NCBI RefSeq assembly: GCF_014696315.1 | Contig: NZ_JACJPX010000008.1 | Location: forward strand, 1-64,000 | Reading direction: 5' to 3' | Source of the DNA: Calothrix membranacea FACHB-236 | Lineage (GTDB): Bacteria > Cyanobacteriota > Cyanobacteriia > Cyanobacteriales > Nostocaceae | Length of the DNA: 64,000 bases | Shown: piece after piece, positions 18,315 to 29,132 of the stretch | How the letters are laid out: every line of letters starts with the position of its first letter | How positions within the stretch are numbered: position 1 is the stretch's first letter | Notes under the pieces: generated by a model | The model's input: the letters and a program-made list of their open reading frames with translations, nothing else | Databases searched by the model: none | Told to the model about the DNA's origin: nothing | Translations under genes and position numbers: made by a program

Positions 18315-19412
18315 TTAAGTGGATTCTTCTGTTAAGATTTCTGGTAGGCTTGGGGGTTCAATAGTGTTTTTATCATCATCAGAGAGAGATATAAAACCAT
18401 CGGCTGCATCTTTGATAAAGCCAGCTACAGGTACAGCAATTAGTAAGCCTAACAAACCACCAATATAAGTTCCTACTAGCAGGGAAACTATTACCCAGAC
18501 AGGTCTTAATCCTGTAAATCGACCTAAAAGACGGGGTGCGATCGCTTGGTCAATTACTTGATCTATAATAATAGCCACTGCAAAAATCTTGACTGCTAAC
18601 CAAATATCATGGGATGCTATTATTAAAATAATTACTATTAAGCTGACGACATCACCAAAAGGAATTAAGCTTAAAATTCCCACCCCTAACCCAAATAGTA
18701 AAGCAAACTGAATTTGAAAAGCTAAAAATAAAAGTGTTTCAGCTATACCCATCAATAAAGCTAAACTAACTTGACCAATTAAATAATTTTGAAAATTTTG
18801 TTGCAGAGATTCTCTCACTTTTTGAGCAGAGTTGCTGGGTATTTTTTTAAAAATTGCCTCCCAAATTCTGCCACCATCTATTAAAAGGTAAAAAGTTAAA
18901 ACTACTGTTACTATGACTTCAGAAATGCTATCGATAGTATCTTTAATAATAATTAAAAAATTATTAAATATTGCTTCTAGTTCATCAGGTAAATGATTAG
19001 TGATTTGAGTAAGGATTTGTCCAAAATTAACTTTTAATCTTTGGTTACCAAGAGCATCATTTAAAGTTTGAATTTTTGCCTCATTAGCATCAATCCATTG
19101 TGGCAAAACTTTAGCCATTTCATTAAATTGTTCCAAAGCCAGAGGAAATAAAGTAATACCTAAACTAATAAAAATTAATAAAGCTGAGATAAAAACTAAT
19201 GCTACTGCATAGTTCCGCTTAACTCCGCGTTTTTGCAATTGTGAAACGGGATAGTTTAAAATAAAAGCCAACAAACTTGCTAATACAAAAATTGTGACTA
19301 TTGGTTGAAAATAATGAAAAAATCTAAATGCTAGCCAACCATTCAGAAACACTAAAGGAAATATTAGCGTTAGAATTAATACTTTAATGAGTTGATTAAG
19401 CGAGAAATTCAT
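18315..19412 (-). CDS. AI-2E family transporter (PerM/YdiK-type permease)
   Basis: 365 residues with about eight transmembrane segments. Two are at the N-terminus (LIKVLILTLIFPLVFLNG and IVTIFVLASLLAFILNYP), one at about 65-90, then a long amphipathic region (100-150), and the rest in the C-terminal half. The C-terminal block ALLFGLGVGILSLIPFGD ... VDQ-AP-LLGR ... IGGLLGLLIAVPVAG is the AI-2E exporter family signature. Substrates vary in this family (signal molecules, ions), so the true cargo is open. It is convergent with the methyltransferase gene across a 75-base gap. Confidence 0.88.
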   Translation of the reverse strand: MNFSLNQLIKVLILTLIFPLVFLNGWLAFRFFHYFQPIVTIFVLASLLAFILNYPVSQLQKRGVKRNYAVALVFISALLIFISLGITLFPLALEQFNEMAKVLPQWIDANEAKIQTLNDALGNQRLKVNFGQILTQITNHLPDELEAIFNNFLIIIKDTIDSISEVIVTVVLTFYLLIDGGRIWEAIFKKIPSNSAQKVRESLQQNFQNYLIGQVSLALLMGIAETLLFLAFQIQFALLFGLGVGILSLIPFGDVVSLIVIILIIASHDIWLAVKIFAVAIIIDQVIDQAIAPRLLGRFTGLRPVWVIVSLLVGTYIGGLLGLLIAVPVAGFIKDAADGFISLSDDDKNTIEPPSLPEILTEEST

Positions 19413-19559
19413 GATTACCTATAAAAACTCTGACGTTGGTTAGCAAAGATAAATGTAATATACAACTGCGATCGCGCGTCTGTAGTAGAATTTGAACACC
19501 CAGATAAAAATATTTTTTACAGAGGCGATTAATTACATCTCTACTTTTTACTTGCAGCA

Positions 19560-20993
19560 CTAGCTTTCTTTAAAAGCTGAAAATTGCTCTTCATTAATAC
19601 GTCCAGCTTGATACAGGGTTTCTATAATTTCGGAAATGGTTAAAACTGCATGACTATTGTAACCATTTGCTTTTAACCTATCTTTTACCCCTGCTTCATG
19701 GTCGATAAATACCACGATATCATTAACTTTTAACTCAGCAGATTTTAATTTTTCTGCTCCTTCTATTGCACTTTTACCACTGATGAGAATATCATCAACA
19801 ACCACAACCGTTTCACCCGGATGGAAGTTACCTTCAATTACTTTACGAGTTCCGTGTGCTTTTACTTCTTTACGTGGGAAAATCATCGGATAATTAAGAC
19901 GCAAAGCTAAACCTGTTGCTGTTGGCAAAGAACCGTAAGGAATACCTGCTATCCTATCAAAAGTAAGATTTTGCAAAATCTCTGCATAAGCAATCAGCAC
20001 TTGGTTAAAAACTTGAGGATTAGAAATTATTTTCCTTAAATCGACGTAATAAGGAAATGTTGCTCCTGATGCTTGCACGAAGCTACCAAACATAATGCAG
20101 CCAATATCATAAAGTTGTAAGATTAAATCTTGCTGCGGATGCTGCTGAAAAAAACACACATCAGGTAACCACAAAGAACAGCTTGAATTCTCTTGAATAA
20201 TATTATTTCTTGCTAAATTAATTTCTTCCCGTAAAGATGCAATTTCTTGAGATAGCTGGGGGCTACCTAACATATCTTGAGGCACAGGAATTAACAATCC
20301 ATCGCCGTTATGATTCAAACCTGAAACTAAAATTTCATTGAGATTGTGATCTTCTACCCAGATACTACGGGCCATAATCATTCTTTCAGGGGCTATGGCT
20401 CGAATTAATGCTAAAACTTCAGGATTAGTAGTTCCCACCTCTAAGCCTAATTGCTCAGGTGTACCCCAATTTTTTGATTCTTTTACTACTTGTAAATATA
20501 GGGGTGATTCGTTTGTGGGATATTGCTGTACACTTTCGGCTCCGGGATTAGATGTACAACACAAAATAAAGGCAGCTTTCTCAGGATAAACTAAAAATGG
20601 CGCTACATGATCTTGTCCAATATAAGGACTAAGGGTAATAGCATCTACCTGCCATTCTGTAAATATAGTGCGAGCGAAAATGGTACTAGTATTTAAATCA
20701 CTGTGTTTGGCATCTAAAATAATGGGAATATGATTTGGAATAGCTTTTAAGGTTTTGTCTAACAGTTCTAAACCAGGAATACCCAAAACTTCATAAAAGC
20801 CTAGTGTGGGTTTATAAGCACAGACAAAATCAGCAGTTTCAGTAATAATAAATTGCAACCAATCCCACAAACCCGTTATCATATCTTGCTGTGTATAGCG
20901 ATTGGGCATCATCTCTGGGTTGGGATCAAGCCCCACAAATAGTAAGCTTTGGTTATGGGCAATGTTATTTTGTAGTTTGTCAAAAAAATTCAT
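19560..20993 (-). CDS. pyrF-pyrE: Bifunctional orotidine-5'-phosphate decarboxylase / orotate phosphoribosyltransferase
   Basis: 477 residues covering the last two steps of UMP synthesis. The N-terminal OMP decarboxylase (about 1-270) has the LLFVGLDPNPE start and a catalytic ILDAKHSDLNTS segment near residue 93. This keeps the Lys and Asp of the DAKxxD motif, although the usual Arg-Gly is His-Ser. The C-terminal phosphoribosyltransferase (about 280-477) carries the PRPP loop VVVVDDILISGKS. The domain order is the reverse of eukaryotic UMP synthase and typical of cyanobacteria. Cytosolic, single-gene unit. Confidence 0.92.
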   Translation of the reverse strand: MNFFDKLQNNIAHNQSLLFVGLDPNPEMMPNRYTQQDMITGLWDWLQFIITETADFVCAYKPTLGFYEVLGIPGLELLDKTLKAIPNHIPIILDAKHSDLNTSTIFARTIFTEWQVDAITLSPYIGQDHVAPFLVYPEKAAFILCCTSNPGAESVQQYPTNESPLYLQVVKESKNWGTPEQLGLEVGTTNPEVLALIRAIAPERMIMARSIWVEDHNLNEILVSGLNHNGDGLLIPVPQDMLGSPQLSQEIASLREEINLARNNIIQENSSCSLWLPDVCFFQQHPQQDLILQLYDIGCIMFGSFVQASGATFPYYVDLRKIISNPQVFNQVLIAYAEILQNLTFDRIAGIPYGSLPTATGLALRLNYPMIFPRKEVKAHGTRKVIEGNFHPGETVVVVDDILISGKSAIEGAEKLKSAELKVNDIVVFIDHEAGVKDRLKANGYNSHAVLTISEIIETLYQAGRINEEQFSAFKES

Positions 20994-21051
20994 AATTAAT
21001 TGTTTATTAGTCAGGTCAAAAATTCAAAATTTATACTAATTGAAATTGTTG

Positions 21052-21774
21052 CTAAAGTCCTGCAAACCATTCGTAACCTTGGTCTTCCCAATAGCCTTTA
21101 AAAGGTGATAAATAATTAGTTAACGTAATTTGGGTTACCCATTTACTTTGTTTATAGCCCAGTTTAATAGGCGAAGCTAAACGAAGAGGTGCGCCATTAT
21201 CAACTGGTAAAGGTTCCCCATTTTTTTGATAAGCTAATAAGGTTTGGGGATGTAAAACTGATGCTATATCCCAACTTTCATAGTAGCCATCTGCTGATTT
21301 AAAATAAGCATATTTGACATTGGCTTTAGGCTGGGCAAGGGTAAGAATTGCTTTTAAATTTACACCACTCCATTGCACGATCGCAGCCCAGCCTTCTACA
21401 CAAACATGGCGAATAATCATGGAAGTGAGAGGTAAAGCGCGAATTTCTGCCATAGTTAGGCTTAAAGGATTATTTACTTCACCATCAATAATTAAGCGAT
21501 ACTTATCCTCATCAATAATAGGAGTAGCCCTAAAGGTATTAACAATTAATGCCTCTGGTTGAATTTCAGTTGGCGAAAATTCTGGTACTGGTTTTTGTGA
21601 GTTAAAGATGAAAGTCTCTACCTTCTGGTTAAGTGGTTCAGATAGTTTACCCACCAAATCTTCAAAGCTAGGTGTACCACAGCCACCAAGTAATAAACTG
21701 GTACTAGACAATCCAGAAATTTGTAAAAATTGCCGACGTGTCAATTGAGGAATATTTTTGCGAATTAAACCCAT
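21052..21774 (-). CDS. Tat-exported molybdopterin-dependent oxidoreductase (sulfite oxidase/MsrP fold)
   Basis: 240 residues. A Tat signal (TRRQFLQISG at 12-21) is followed by a lipobox-like LLLGGC with Cys32, so the protein may be lipid-anchored in the periplasm. The molybdopterin domain contains HVCVEGWAA with Cys125, the molybdenum ligand of the sulfite-oxidase family, and LPLTSMIIRH before it; a GAPLRLASP-type cofactor segment follows (about 192-200). Substrate unknown: methionine sulfoxide (as in MsrP), sulfite or another oxide. The next upstream gene encodes a membrane cytochrome b, a likely electron partner as in MsrPQ. Confidence 0.85.
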   Translation of the reverse strand: MGLIRKNIPQLTRRQFLQISGLSSTSLLLGGCGTPSFEDLVGKLSEPLNQKVETFIFNSQKPVPEFSPTEIQPEALIVNTFRATPIIDEDKYRLIIDGEVNNPLSLTMAEIRALPLTSMIIRHVCVEGWAAIVQWSGVNLKAILTLAQPKANVKYAYFKSADGYYESWDIASVLHPQTLLAYQKNGEPLPVDNGAPLRLASPIKLGYKQSKWVTQITLTNYLSPFKGYWEDQGYEWFAGL

Positions 21775-21963
21775 ATAAAAAAGCCAAGAAATAATTTAGC
21801 TAAACATAGAATTTGGAGGGTGGACACTATTCAATATTGATACACAAGTAGCAATTAAAATTCTGACTCCACAAGAGTTAGATTATTTTTTTTAGTTATG
21901 TATCTGCAACCTGTTGTGGCGTGTAGTACCCAATTTAAGATAAAAAGAGCGATTAATACCAAG

Positions 21964-22563
21964 TTACCAAAACATCGATTCTGTAAGTTCTTGACCACCA
22001 GCTTTCCGTCCTAAGAAATAATGTGCGATCGCAAATATAATAACTATGGGAACTGAAGCAAAATGAGCAATACGTAATCCTTGCCAACTGCCAAACAAAT
22101 CCACAATCCAGGGGAATTGAGCAGGTTTATACATACCTATACCAGTAAATAAAGCCAAAAGTAAGATAGGAATAATAGCTGTGTAAACAAGGCGATGCCA
22201 AGCATAAATTAACCGCTTGGCGTTATGAGTTTTTTGTAATGCTTTTACATCATTAGCACCCACAAATCTATGCCGCCAACGGCGAGTAATTAAAACATAA
22301 ACTCCGTACCACAATAGATTTAGTGAAAATAACCACATAGCAAAAAAGTGCCAGTGTCTACCCCCTGCAAGCCAACCTCCTAATGTAAATAAAGGAAAAA
22401 TATGTATACCTGTACGCCCACCAAAAACAGGGTTAGCATTATAAATTTGTAATCCACTAGTAAGCATCAGAAACAAGCTGATAATATTTATTCCGTGGAA
22501 AATTTTAGCTCCGATTGCTTGATTTGGTAACTTCCTGGGTTTAGAGGGAATAGTTGCAGTCAC
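21964..22563 (-). CDS. Membrane cytochrome b (cytochrome b561/hydrogenase cyt b type)
   Basis: 199 residues with four hydrophobic helices (about 22-42, 65-90, 122-145 and 166-185). Helix-end histidines suit b-type haem ligation: KIFHGINI, GRHWHFFAMW, WHRLVYTA, RIAHFASV, IAHYFLG. It lies 189 bases before the molybdopterin oxidoreductase in the same direction. I infer that the pair forms a quinol-to-periplasm electron chain analogous to MsrQ-MsrP, although this protein belongs to the cytochrome b561/thiosulfate-reductase group and is not a FRD-type MsrQ. Confidence 0.8.
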   Translation of the reverse strand: MTATIPSKPRKLPNQAIGAKIFHGINIISLFLMLTSGLQIYNANPVFGGRTGIHIFPLFTLGGWLAGGRHWHFFAMWLFSLNLLWYGVYVLITRRWRHRFVGANDVKALQKTHNAKRLIYAWHRLVYTAIIPILLLALFTGIGMYKPAQFPWIVDLFGSWQGLRIAHFASVPIVIIFAIAHYFLGRKAGGQELTESMFW

Positions 22564-22867
22564 TTAACTTTACTCCAAATTCAAAATTTAACATTAACCA
22601 TCTCTGCCTTACGTAGTAAAATGTATTATTTTAATGTCTAATTTATAAGTGGTAAGACATAATTTTGAGCAAGCAAAAGCTACAGAAGTTGTTTGAATTT
22701 TTATTGATTGCTGGTTAACTATTAATTATTTCAGACTTTTGTCATTCATCCCACAAATGTTGTCATAGCAAAAGATATGACGTGCTTTTTATTGTCATGA
22801 TAGCGGTTCCCATATTGGTGAGGTACAGCAATAAAAAAGTAACAGGGAAGAGGATAAACGCAGATAT

Positions 22868-22892
22868 AGACGCGTAGCGTCTCCGCAGGAGA
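22868..22892. repeat. Overlapping tandem hairpins in a GC-rich repeat
   Basis: AGACGC-GTA-GCGTCT overlaps TCTCC-GCA-GGAGA. A similar palindrome-rich style is seen at 1853-1990. It lies in the 950-base gap before the large hybrid kinase. Confidence 0.5.
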
Positions 22893-22950
22893 AGCAACTG
22901 CTGAACCCGGAGGGCTACTCTAACGGGTACGCCGCTAAATTTTTACTTCA

Positions 22951-23101
22951 CTAGTACAGCACGGCGTAAATAAATAGACCATACCCTACGAGAAGCCGCT
23001 CCGTGTCTACAAAATCAACAAAAAGCTTACTCTGTCTTAATTTTGAATTTTGAATTTTGAATTTTGAATTTTGAATTTTGAATTCCGCCTTGCGGTACTA
23101 G
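22951..23101. mobile_element. MITE-like element, family 2, copy 1
   Basis: 151 bases. Left end CTAGTACAGCACGGCG; right end read inward CTAGTACCGCAAGGCGG. It carries about seven TTTTGAA heptamers (23039-23086) just before the right end. The same architecture occurs at 60555-60665. Flank ggctaggaaacgctata (23101-23117) also occurs, inverted, beside the copy at 5314. Confidence 0.65.
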
Positions 23102-23206
23102 GCTAGGAAACGCTATAAAATAAGCTTTAAAAAATTAATTATCTTCAGTTTACAAACAACAATAAGTAGTTAAACAAAATTAATTACACAATCTCATTGA
23201 TTTTAC

Positions 23207-23341
23207 GTGGTTACTTATTTTGCCTTGATTGTAGCCTATTCAGGTGCTGCTGTATTTACCAGTTGTGTCATTCATAAAACAGAAAAATTACATGGTGCAA
23301 TAGTCAAGGCAATTGGCGGTAAAAACTTGCAAGGCTTGTAG
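23207..23341 (+). CDS. Candidate small membrane protein (44 residues)
   Basis: An open frame starting at GTG (23207), bounded upstream by an in-frame TGA, and ending TAG. It encodes a hydrophobic helix (YFALIVAYSGAAVFTSCV) followed by a basic/amphipathic tail (HKTEKLHGAIVKAIGGKN). The composition is protein-like and unlike the surrounding A+T-rich repeats. There is no Shine-Dalgarno and only a non-ATG start, so it could also be a gene remnant. Confidence 0.35.
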   Translation: MVTYFALIVAYSGAAVFTSCVIHKTEKLHGAIVKAIGGKNLQGL

Positions 23342-23513
23342 ATACATCATATCAGTGAAGTTACTATAACGATTTTCGTAAAAAAGTATCATTATTAATA
23401 TAAGAATTTAATTTTTTTATTGTATAAATTCTGACTGCATATGTTGGGTATTTTGACGAGAAACCACTTAAACAGCGATCGCGCACTCAGCACGATCGAT
23501 TTATTGAGGTCTT

Positions 23514-26500
23514 TTGACCTACAAATCAAGCTCAAGGATGAAAGCACCATTACCTAATAACGAAGCACAGAGACTTGAAGCACTTTTGCAATATCAGATC
23601 CTAGATTCAGTATCTGAAGCAGCTTTTGACGACCTGACTTATTTAGCATCATATATTTGTGGCACTCCCATCGCCCTAGTCAGCTTAATTGATAGCAACC
23701 GTCAATGGTTTAAGTCCAAAGTCGGTTTGACAGCCTTAGAAACGCCCCGTGATATTGCATTCTGCGCTCATGCAATTCTACAATCTGAGGTTTTTGTGGT
23801 TTCTGATGCCACAACTGACGAAAGATTTGCCACAAATCCTTTAGTTACATCAGATCCGCATATAAGTTTTTATGCAGGCGTACCTCTGATTAATGGTGAA
23901 GGATATGCCTTAGGAACGCTTTGCGTAATTGACCATGTACCAAGGGAACTGACATTAGAACAGATGGAAGCCTTACGGGTTTTAGGTCGCCATGTTGTTA
24001 GGCAATTAGAACTGCGACGCGATTTAACACGTTTAGGGCTGCCATATCAGAAAAATAAATATATTAAAAAGACACGTATGCAATTCTTAAAAAAGATTGC
24101 GGCATCATTAGGATTAGCATCTACCATATTAGTGATAACTGGTATAGTTTCATATCAAAATACAAAAATATTTCTTGACAATCTTAACGGTCAGCAAATT
24201 ACAAAGGAGAAAATTTATACTCAAGAAAAACTTCTATCTCTGCTCAAAGATGCTGAGATAGGAGAACTTGGTTATCTGCTGACAGGAGAAAAAAATTATT
24301 TAGAACCTTATAAATTAGCAGTTAGTAATATTAATATCCACATAGAAAGACTAAAAACAATATCTGTATATCGCCAGGAACAACAAAAAATTCTTCATCT
24401 AGAAGGATTGGTCAAAGGTAAATTGGCAGAAATTCAAGAAAATATAGATTTTCGCCAGCAAAACATTTCCGCTCCTAACTTGCAGTTATTTTTGAGCAAT
24501 CGCGGCAAAAATCTCATGGATGAGATCCGCAAGCTAATAGCTGAGATGGAAAATGAAGAAAACCAGCGGTATCAGCAATATTCCACAGCCACCAAAGACA
24601 GTGGAACCAAGACAATCTTCACAATTGTAATGGCCATTAGTCTGTGTTTTTTCATTCTCAGTGTAGTCTACTACTTGAGTTATCGAGAAATCAAAGAGCG
24701 ATCGCAGACGGAGGCTATCTTAGAACAAGAACGCTACTTAATCTCGGAAATTTTAAATACAGTTGCAGCCTTGGTGATTGTTCTCGACGCACAAGGGCGA
24801 ATTGTTCGCTTCAATCAAGCTTGTGAGCAAACCACTGGTTACTCATTTGATGAAGTCAGGGGTAAATATTTTTGGGACATATTCCTGAGTCCAGAAGAAG
24901 TTGAGCCAGTTAAAGCAGTTTTTCAGCAGCTACAAGGTGGTCAATTTCCCAATGAGTACGAAAACTCCTGGGTCAGAAAAGATGGTAGTTTGCGGCTGAT
25001 TGCATGGACAAACACCATCCTCAAAGATGATGCAGGGCAAGTTGAATATATTATGGGTACTGGGATTGATATTACCGAACGCAAAAAAGCAGAAGCCGCT
25101 TTGCAAGATAGCAAGTGGTTTGCGGAAAGCATTGCAGACAATTCACCCAGCTTGATTTATGTGTTCGATTTGGACACCATGAGCGCTATTTATACCAACA
25201 AACCCGCAAATAGATATTTTGGTTACGAGCCAGAACAAATTATAACAATGGGTTCCGGCTTGCTGACTAATATTATTCATCCCGACTATCTACCCAGCAG
25301 AATGAGATATTTCGAGGCTGCTCAAAAACTCAAAGACAATGAGGTAGTGGAGTTTGAGCAACGTCTGAGGCATAGTGGTGGTGAATGGCGCTGGTTTTGG
25401 CACCGTGAAACCATTTTTAAGCGGAGAGCAGATGGTACGCCGTGCCAAATTATGGGCACTGCACATGATATTAACGATCGCAAACGAGCAGAACAACACC
25501 TGACTGCACAATATGCTGCAACTAGTGTATTAACAGCCGCTCATACTATTGCTGAAGCTATCCCATTGATTTTACAAGGAATCTGCGAGAGTTTGGGCTG
25601 GGATGCAGGGGAAATGTGGTTAGTGGATCGGCAAGCAAATGTGTTGCGTTGTCTTGATATTTGGTATGCATCATCTCTAGCAACATCAGAGTTGGAAACA
25701 TTTACCCGACAAACCACTTTTGCTTTGGCAGAAGGTCTACCTGGTCGTGTGTGGGCTGATAATACACCTGTTTGGATTGATGATATTTTGACAGATCCCA
25801 ACTGTGCCTGCCAACATATTGCTGAAACAGGGTTGCACACTGCTTTTGGTTTTCCTGTCTATAGTCGCAACGAGACTTTTGGTGTGATTGCTTTTCTCAA
25901 GCGGGAGAAGCAGCAAATTGATTTAGATTTACTAGTGAGTCTGACTACTATTGGTAACTTAGTAGGTCAGTTTATCGAGCGTAAGCAGGGAGAAGAAGAA
26001 CTCCAACGCCAAAACTTGCGATCGCAACTGTCAGCTGATATTACTCTCAAAATTCGGCAATCTTTACAAATAGATGAAATTCTGCAAACCAGTGTGACCG
26101 AGGTGCAAAAGCTGCTGAAGGCAGACAGAGTACTGATATTGCAATTAGAATCAGATGGCTCTTTTACAACGCTAAAAGAGGTAGTGATGCCTGATTTGCC
26201 TACAATCATGGGTCAGAATATCTCTGATCCTTGTTTTAGCGAAAATTATATTGAGAAATACCGCCAAGGCAGAGTTAGTGCAATTAACGATATCGAGCAA
26301 TCTCAGATTCAACCTTGCCATATCGAAATGCTCCAGCGATTTGCTGTGAAAGCTAACTTAGTTGTACCCATTATCTTAAAAAATCAACTTTGGGGATTGC
26401 TGATTGCTCATCAATGCCATCATCCGCGGCAATGGACTAATTGGGAAACTGAACTTTTGCGTGAATTAGCTGACCAAATTGGTATGGCCTTAGCCCATGC

Positions 26501-28559
26501 TAAATTGCTAGAAGCAGAAACTCTCCAAAGACAAGAACTTGAAGGTGCTCGCAGTCAAGCTGAGTTGGCATCTCAAGCTAAAAGTGCTTTTTTAGCAAAC
26601 ATGAGTCACGAAATTCGTACCCCGATGAATGCCGTTTTGGGGATGACTGGTTTGTTGTTAGACACAGTTTTAAATGCAGAACAGCGAGATTTTGTGGAAA
26701 CTATTCGCATTAGTGGCGATGCTTTATTAACTTTAATCAATGAGATTTTGGATTTATCCAAACTAGAAGCGGGGGAAATGGTTCTCGAAACTCTAGACTT
26801 TGATTTGTCAATCTGTGTGGAAGAAGTAATCGATTTGTTAGTTCCCCAAGCCCATACTAAAGGCATAGAAATGGGGGCATTAATACAACGCGATGTTCCT
26901 ACTTACCTCAAAGGGGATGCTAGCCGTCTGCGACAAATTTTGATGAATTTACTCAGCAATGCTATCAAGTTTACTAGTAAAGGTGAGGTTCTAGTCCGAG
27001 CAGAACTAGAATCAGAAACTCCAACTACAGCTACCATCTATTTTGCGGTTACAGATACAGGTTTGGGTATTTCCATTGAAGACCAAAGCAAACTTTTTAC
27101 TCCATTTACCCAAGTGGATGCTTCCACTACCCGTAAATATGGCGGCACAGGTTTAGGGTTAGCTATTTGCAAACAGCTAGTAACTTTAATGGGGGGAGAA
27201 ATAGGGGTAGAAAGTCAGCTTAGTGAAGGCTCAAAGTTTTGGTTTAGAGTGACGTTTGCCAAGCAAATCCAGCCTGTCGCACCAATTAGCGATCGCGGGT
27301 TTTTAAAGAATCGCCGTTTATTAGTTGTGGATGATAATGCTACTAATCGTAAAATTATCTACCATCAAGCTACCCGTTGGGGAATGCAGGTAGATACAGC
27401 CGACTGTGCAGCAGCTGCCTTCAGTGCTATACAAAAAGCTTATCAGCAGTCACAGCCTTATGATATTGCTTTGATTGATATGCAAATGCCCGACACAGAT
27501 GGTATGAGTTTAGGAGCAAAAATTAAAGCCAATTCTGCCATTGGTGAGATACCTTTGATTATGCTCACCTCTACTAGTCAACGGGATGAAGTGAGACAAT
27601 CACTGCAAATAGGATTTGCTGCTTATTTAGTCAAGCCTGTGAAGCCATCTCGCCTCTTAGATACTATTATGAATAACTTAGGAACCGGGACAGAAACTCA
27701 TAATTTTGATAATTCAGAAGTTACAAAAATGTCAAATTCTGTGCAACCCGCTCAAACTAAAGTTGCTAGTAAATCTCAGTTAAGAATTCTGCTAGCTGAA
27801 GATAATCTCGTAAATCAGAAAGTCGCTATCAAACTATTGCAAAGCTTAGGCTACAGCGCGGATGTGGTTGCTAATGGTCAAGAGGCACTGGAAATATTAG
27901 AAAAAGTTCCCTATGACTTAATTTTTATGGATTGTCAGATGCCTGTGCTTGATGGATTGGATGCCACAAGACAAATTCATCGTTTGCCAGAAACCGCCTT
28001 TGCTAGCCGTCGTCGTCCTGTGGTGATTGCGATGACTGCTAATGCGATGAAAGAAGATAGACAAAAGTGTCTTGATGCTGGTATGGATGATTATTTGAGC
28101 AAGCCAGTAATTAAAGACAAACTAGCAGCAATGTTAGACCATTGGGGAAGTATGATTTTGAAAACACAGGATACTGTGGTTTGTAAACCTGAAGCGACGA
28201 CCACAGACACTAATCCACTGGCTTTACTAATTGATTGGGAACACCTGCATCAACTTTCAGAAGATAATACAGAATTTGAATTTGAACTATTGGAAATTTT
28301 TGTGGAAGATACTTATACTCATTTAGATATTACGAAAGCCGCAATCGAAAATAACGACTTTGAACAACTAGCACAAGAAGCTCATCATATCAAAGGTGCT
28401 AGCGCCAATGTGGGAGTTACAGCTATGCGCCGAGCCGCAGAACAATTAGAACAACTAGCTCACGACCAAGAACGCAGAGGTACTGCTAAGTTAATTGATG
28501 ATTTAACGAAATATATTAGCCAAATTCAAGCCTTTTTAAAAACCCAAAATCATCAATAA
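23514..28559 (+). CDS. Giant hybrid histidine kinase: GAF-CHASE3-PAS-PAS-GAF-GAF-HK-REC-REC-HPt
   Basis: 1681 residues. GAF (about 20-165), two membrane helices (about 190-212 and 372-392) bracketing a CHASE3 sensor, PAS-PAC pairs (about 405-530 and 540-660), GAF domains (about 675-810 and 835-985), HisKA with [15 protein letters not shown], an HATPase with [10 protein letters not shown] and [15 protein letters not shown]1 ([10 protein letters not shown] ... ALIDMQMPD), REC2 (ILLAEDN ... [12 protein letters not shown]), and a C-terminal HPt with [12 protein letters not shown]. The phosphorelay is complete within one chain, so HPt output probably goes to a separate regulator; the REC-PP2C gene next door is a good candidate. 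The first start is TTG; an ATG at 23538 gives [10 protein letters not shown], the usual N-terminus of this GAF type. The 3' end overlaps the opposing anti-sigma gene by 7 bases. Confidence 0.93.
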   Translation: MTYKSSSRMKAPLPNNEAQRLEALLQYQILDSVSEAAFDDLTYLASYICGTPIALVSLIDSNRQWFKSKVGLTALETPRDIAFCAHAILQSEVFVVSDATTDERFATNPLVTSDPHISFYAGVPLINGEGYALGTLCVIDHVPRELTLEQMEALRVLGRHVVRQLELRRDLTRLGLPYQKNKYIKKTRMQFLKKIAASLGLASTILVITGIVSYQNTKIFLDNLNGQQITKEKIYTQEKLLSLLKDAEIGELGYLLTGEKNYLEPYKLAVSNINIHIERLKTISVYRQEQQKILHLEGLVKGKLAEIQENIDFRQQNISAPNLQLFLSNRGKNLMDEIRKLIAEMENEENQRYQQYSTATKDSGTKTIFTIVMAISLCFFILSVVYYLSYREIKERSQTEAILEQERYLISEILNTVAALVIVLDAQGRIVRFNQACEQTTGYSFDEVRGKYFWDIFLSPEEVEPVKAVFQQLQGGQFPNEYENSWVRKDGSLRLIAWTNTILKDDAGQVEYIMGTGIDITERKKAEAALQDSKWFAESIADNSPSLIYVFDLDTMSAIYTNKPANRYFGYEPEQIITMGSGLLTNIIHPDYLPSRMRYFEAAQKLKDNEVVEFEQRLRHSGGEWRWFWHRETIFKRRADGTPCQIMGTAHDINDRKRAEQHLTAQYAATSVLTAAHTIAEAIPLILQGICESLGWDAGEMWLVDRQANVLRCLDIWYASSLATSELETFTRQTTFALAEGLPGRVWADNTPVWIDDILTDPNCACQHIAETGLHTAFGFPVYSRNETFGVIAFLKREKQQIDLDLLVSLTTIGNLVGQFIERKQGEEELQRQNLRSQLSADITLKIRQSLQIDEILQTSVTEVQKLLKADRVLILQLESDGSFTTLKEVVMPDLPTIMGQNISDPCFSENYIEKYRQGRVSAINDIEQSQIQPCHIEMLQRFAVKANLVVPIILKNQLWGLLIAHQCHHPRQWTNWETELLRELADQIGMALAHAKLLEAETLQRQELEGARSQAELASQAKSAFLANMSHEIRTPMNAVLGMTGLLLDTVLNAEQRDFVETIRISGDALLTLINEILDLSKLEAGEMVLETLDFDLSICVEEVIDLLVPQAHTKGIEMGALIQRDVPTYLKGDASRLRQILMNLLSNAIKFTSKGEVLVRAELESETPTTATIYFAVTDTGLGISIEDQSKLFTPFTQVDASTTRKYGGTGLGLAICKQLVTLMGGEIGVESQLSEGSKFWFRVTFAKQIQPVAPISDRGFLKNRRLLVVDDNATNRKIIYHQATRWGMQVDTADCAAAAFSAIQKAYQQSQPYDIALIDMQMPDTDGMSLGAKIKANSAIGEIPLIMLTSTSQRDEVRQSLQIGFAAYLVKPVKPSRLLDTIMNNLGTGTETHNFDNSEVTKMSNSVQPAQTKVASKSQLRILLAEDNLVNQKVAIKLLQSLGYSADVVANGQEALEILEKVPYDLIFMDCQMPVLDGLDATRQIHRLPETAFASRRRPVVIAMTANAMKEDRQKCLDAGMDDYLSKPVIKDKLAAMLDHWGSMILKTQDTVVCKPEATTTDTNPLALLIDWEHLHQLSEDNTEFEFELLEIFVEDTYTHLDITKAAIENNDFEQLAQEAHHIKGASANVGVTAMRRAAEQLEQLAHDQERRGTAKLIDDLTKYISQIQAFLKTQNHQ

Positions 28560-28969
28560 TATTTACTAATAAATAAACAGTAACGAGCATCCTCTGTTTG
28601 CTCGTAAGTTAACTTATCAGCAATCTCCGACATAATTTTTAAGCCGCGTCCACGATCTTGATCATTATCTTCAAATTCTGACACTTCTTTTAATTTTTGC
28701 TCTAAATCGAAAGCTGGGCCTTTCGACAAAATTCTGATTTCTATATTGTCGCTTAACCGCACAGCTTCTAATTCAATAGGTGTTTCTACAGGTAGATTTT
28801 TGTGTGCATGTTCCACAATATTAGCAAAGCCTTCTATAAGCAAAGTTTGGCATTGCCACCAGATTTTGGCATCGGCAATTGGTGGTTTATTTATCTGCTC
28901 AAACCACGATAAAACCTGTGCAGAATTATTCAGATCTGTATCAACTTTGAGATAAATTTTATTATCCAC
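28553..28969 (-). CDS. RsbW-like anti-sigma factor Ser/Thr kinase
   Basis: 138 residues, a single GHKL ATPase domain. N-box-like [15 protein letters not shown] (about 50-64), a G1-like ILSKGPAFD (about 95-103) and [14 protein letters not shown] (about 120-133) match the RsbW/SpoIIAB family. These kinases phosphorylate a STAS antagonist and release their bound target when it is dephosphorylated. Transcription converges on the hybrid kinase gene, with 7 bases of 3' overlap. The divergent neighbour is a PP2C phosphatase and the next gene is a STAS protein, which completes a partner-switching set. Confidence 0.88.
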   Translation of the reverse strand: MDNKIYLKVDTDLNNSAQVLSWFEQINKPPIADAKIWWQCQTLLIEGFANIVEHAHKNLPVETPIELEAVRLSDNIEIRILSKGPAFDLEQKLKEVSEFEDNDQDRGRGLKIMSEIADKLTYEQTEDARYCLFISKYY

Positions 28970-29132
28970 TGTTACTTTAACCTGTAAAATTTATTGATTA
29001 CATTAAGTAAAAACTAAAACTAGTAATTTTTATATTTTATTATATAATATTTAATTACAGTTTTCTTGGTTAAGATAAGTGCGAATCTTAATTTCATCCA
29101 CAATGAAATATGAGTTTATTTAAATAAGATTT

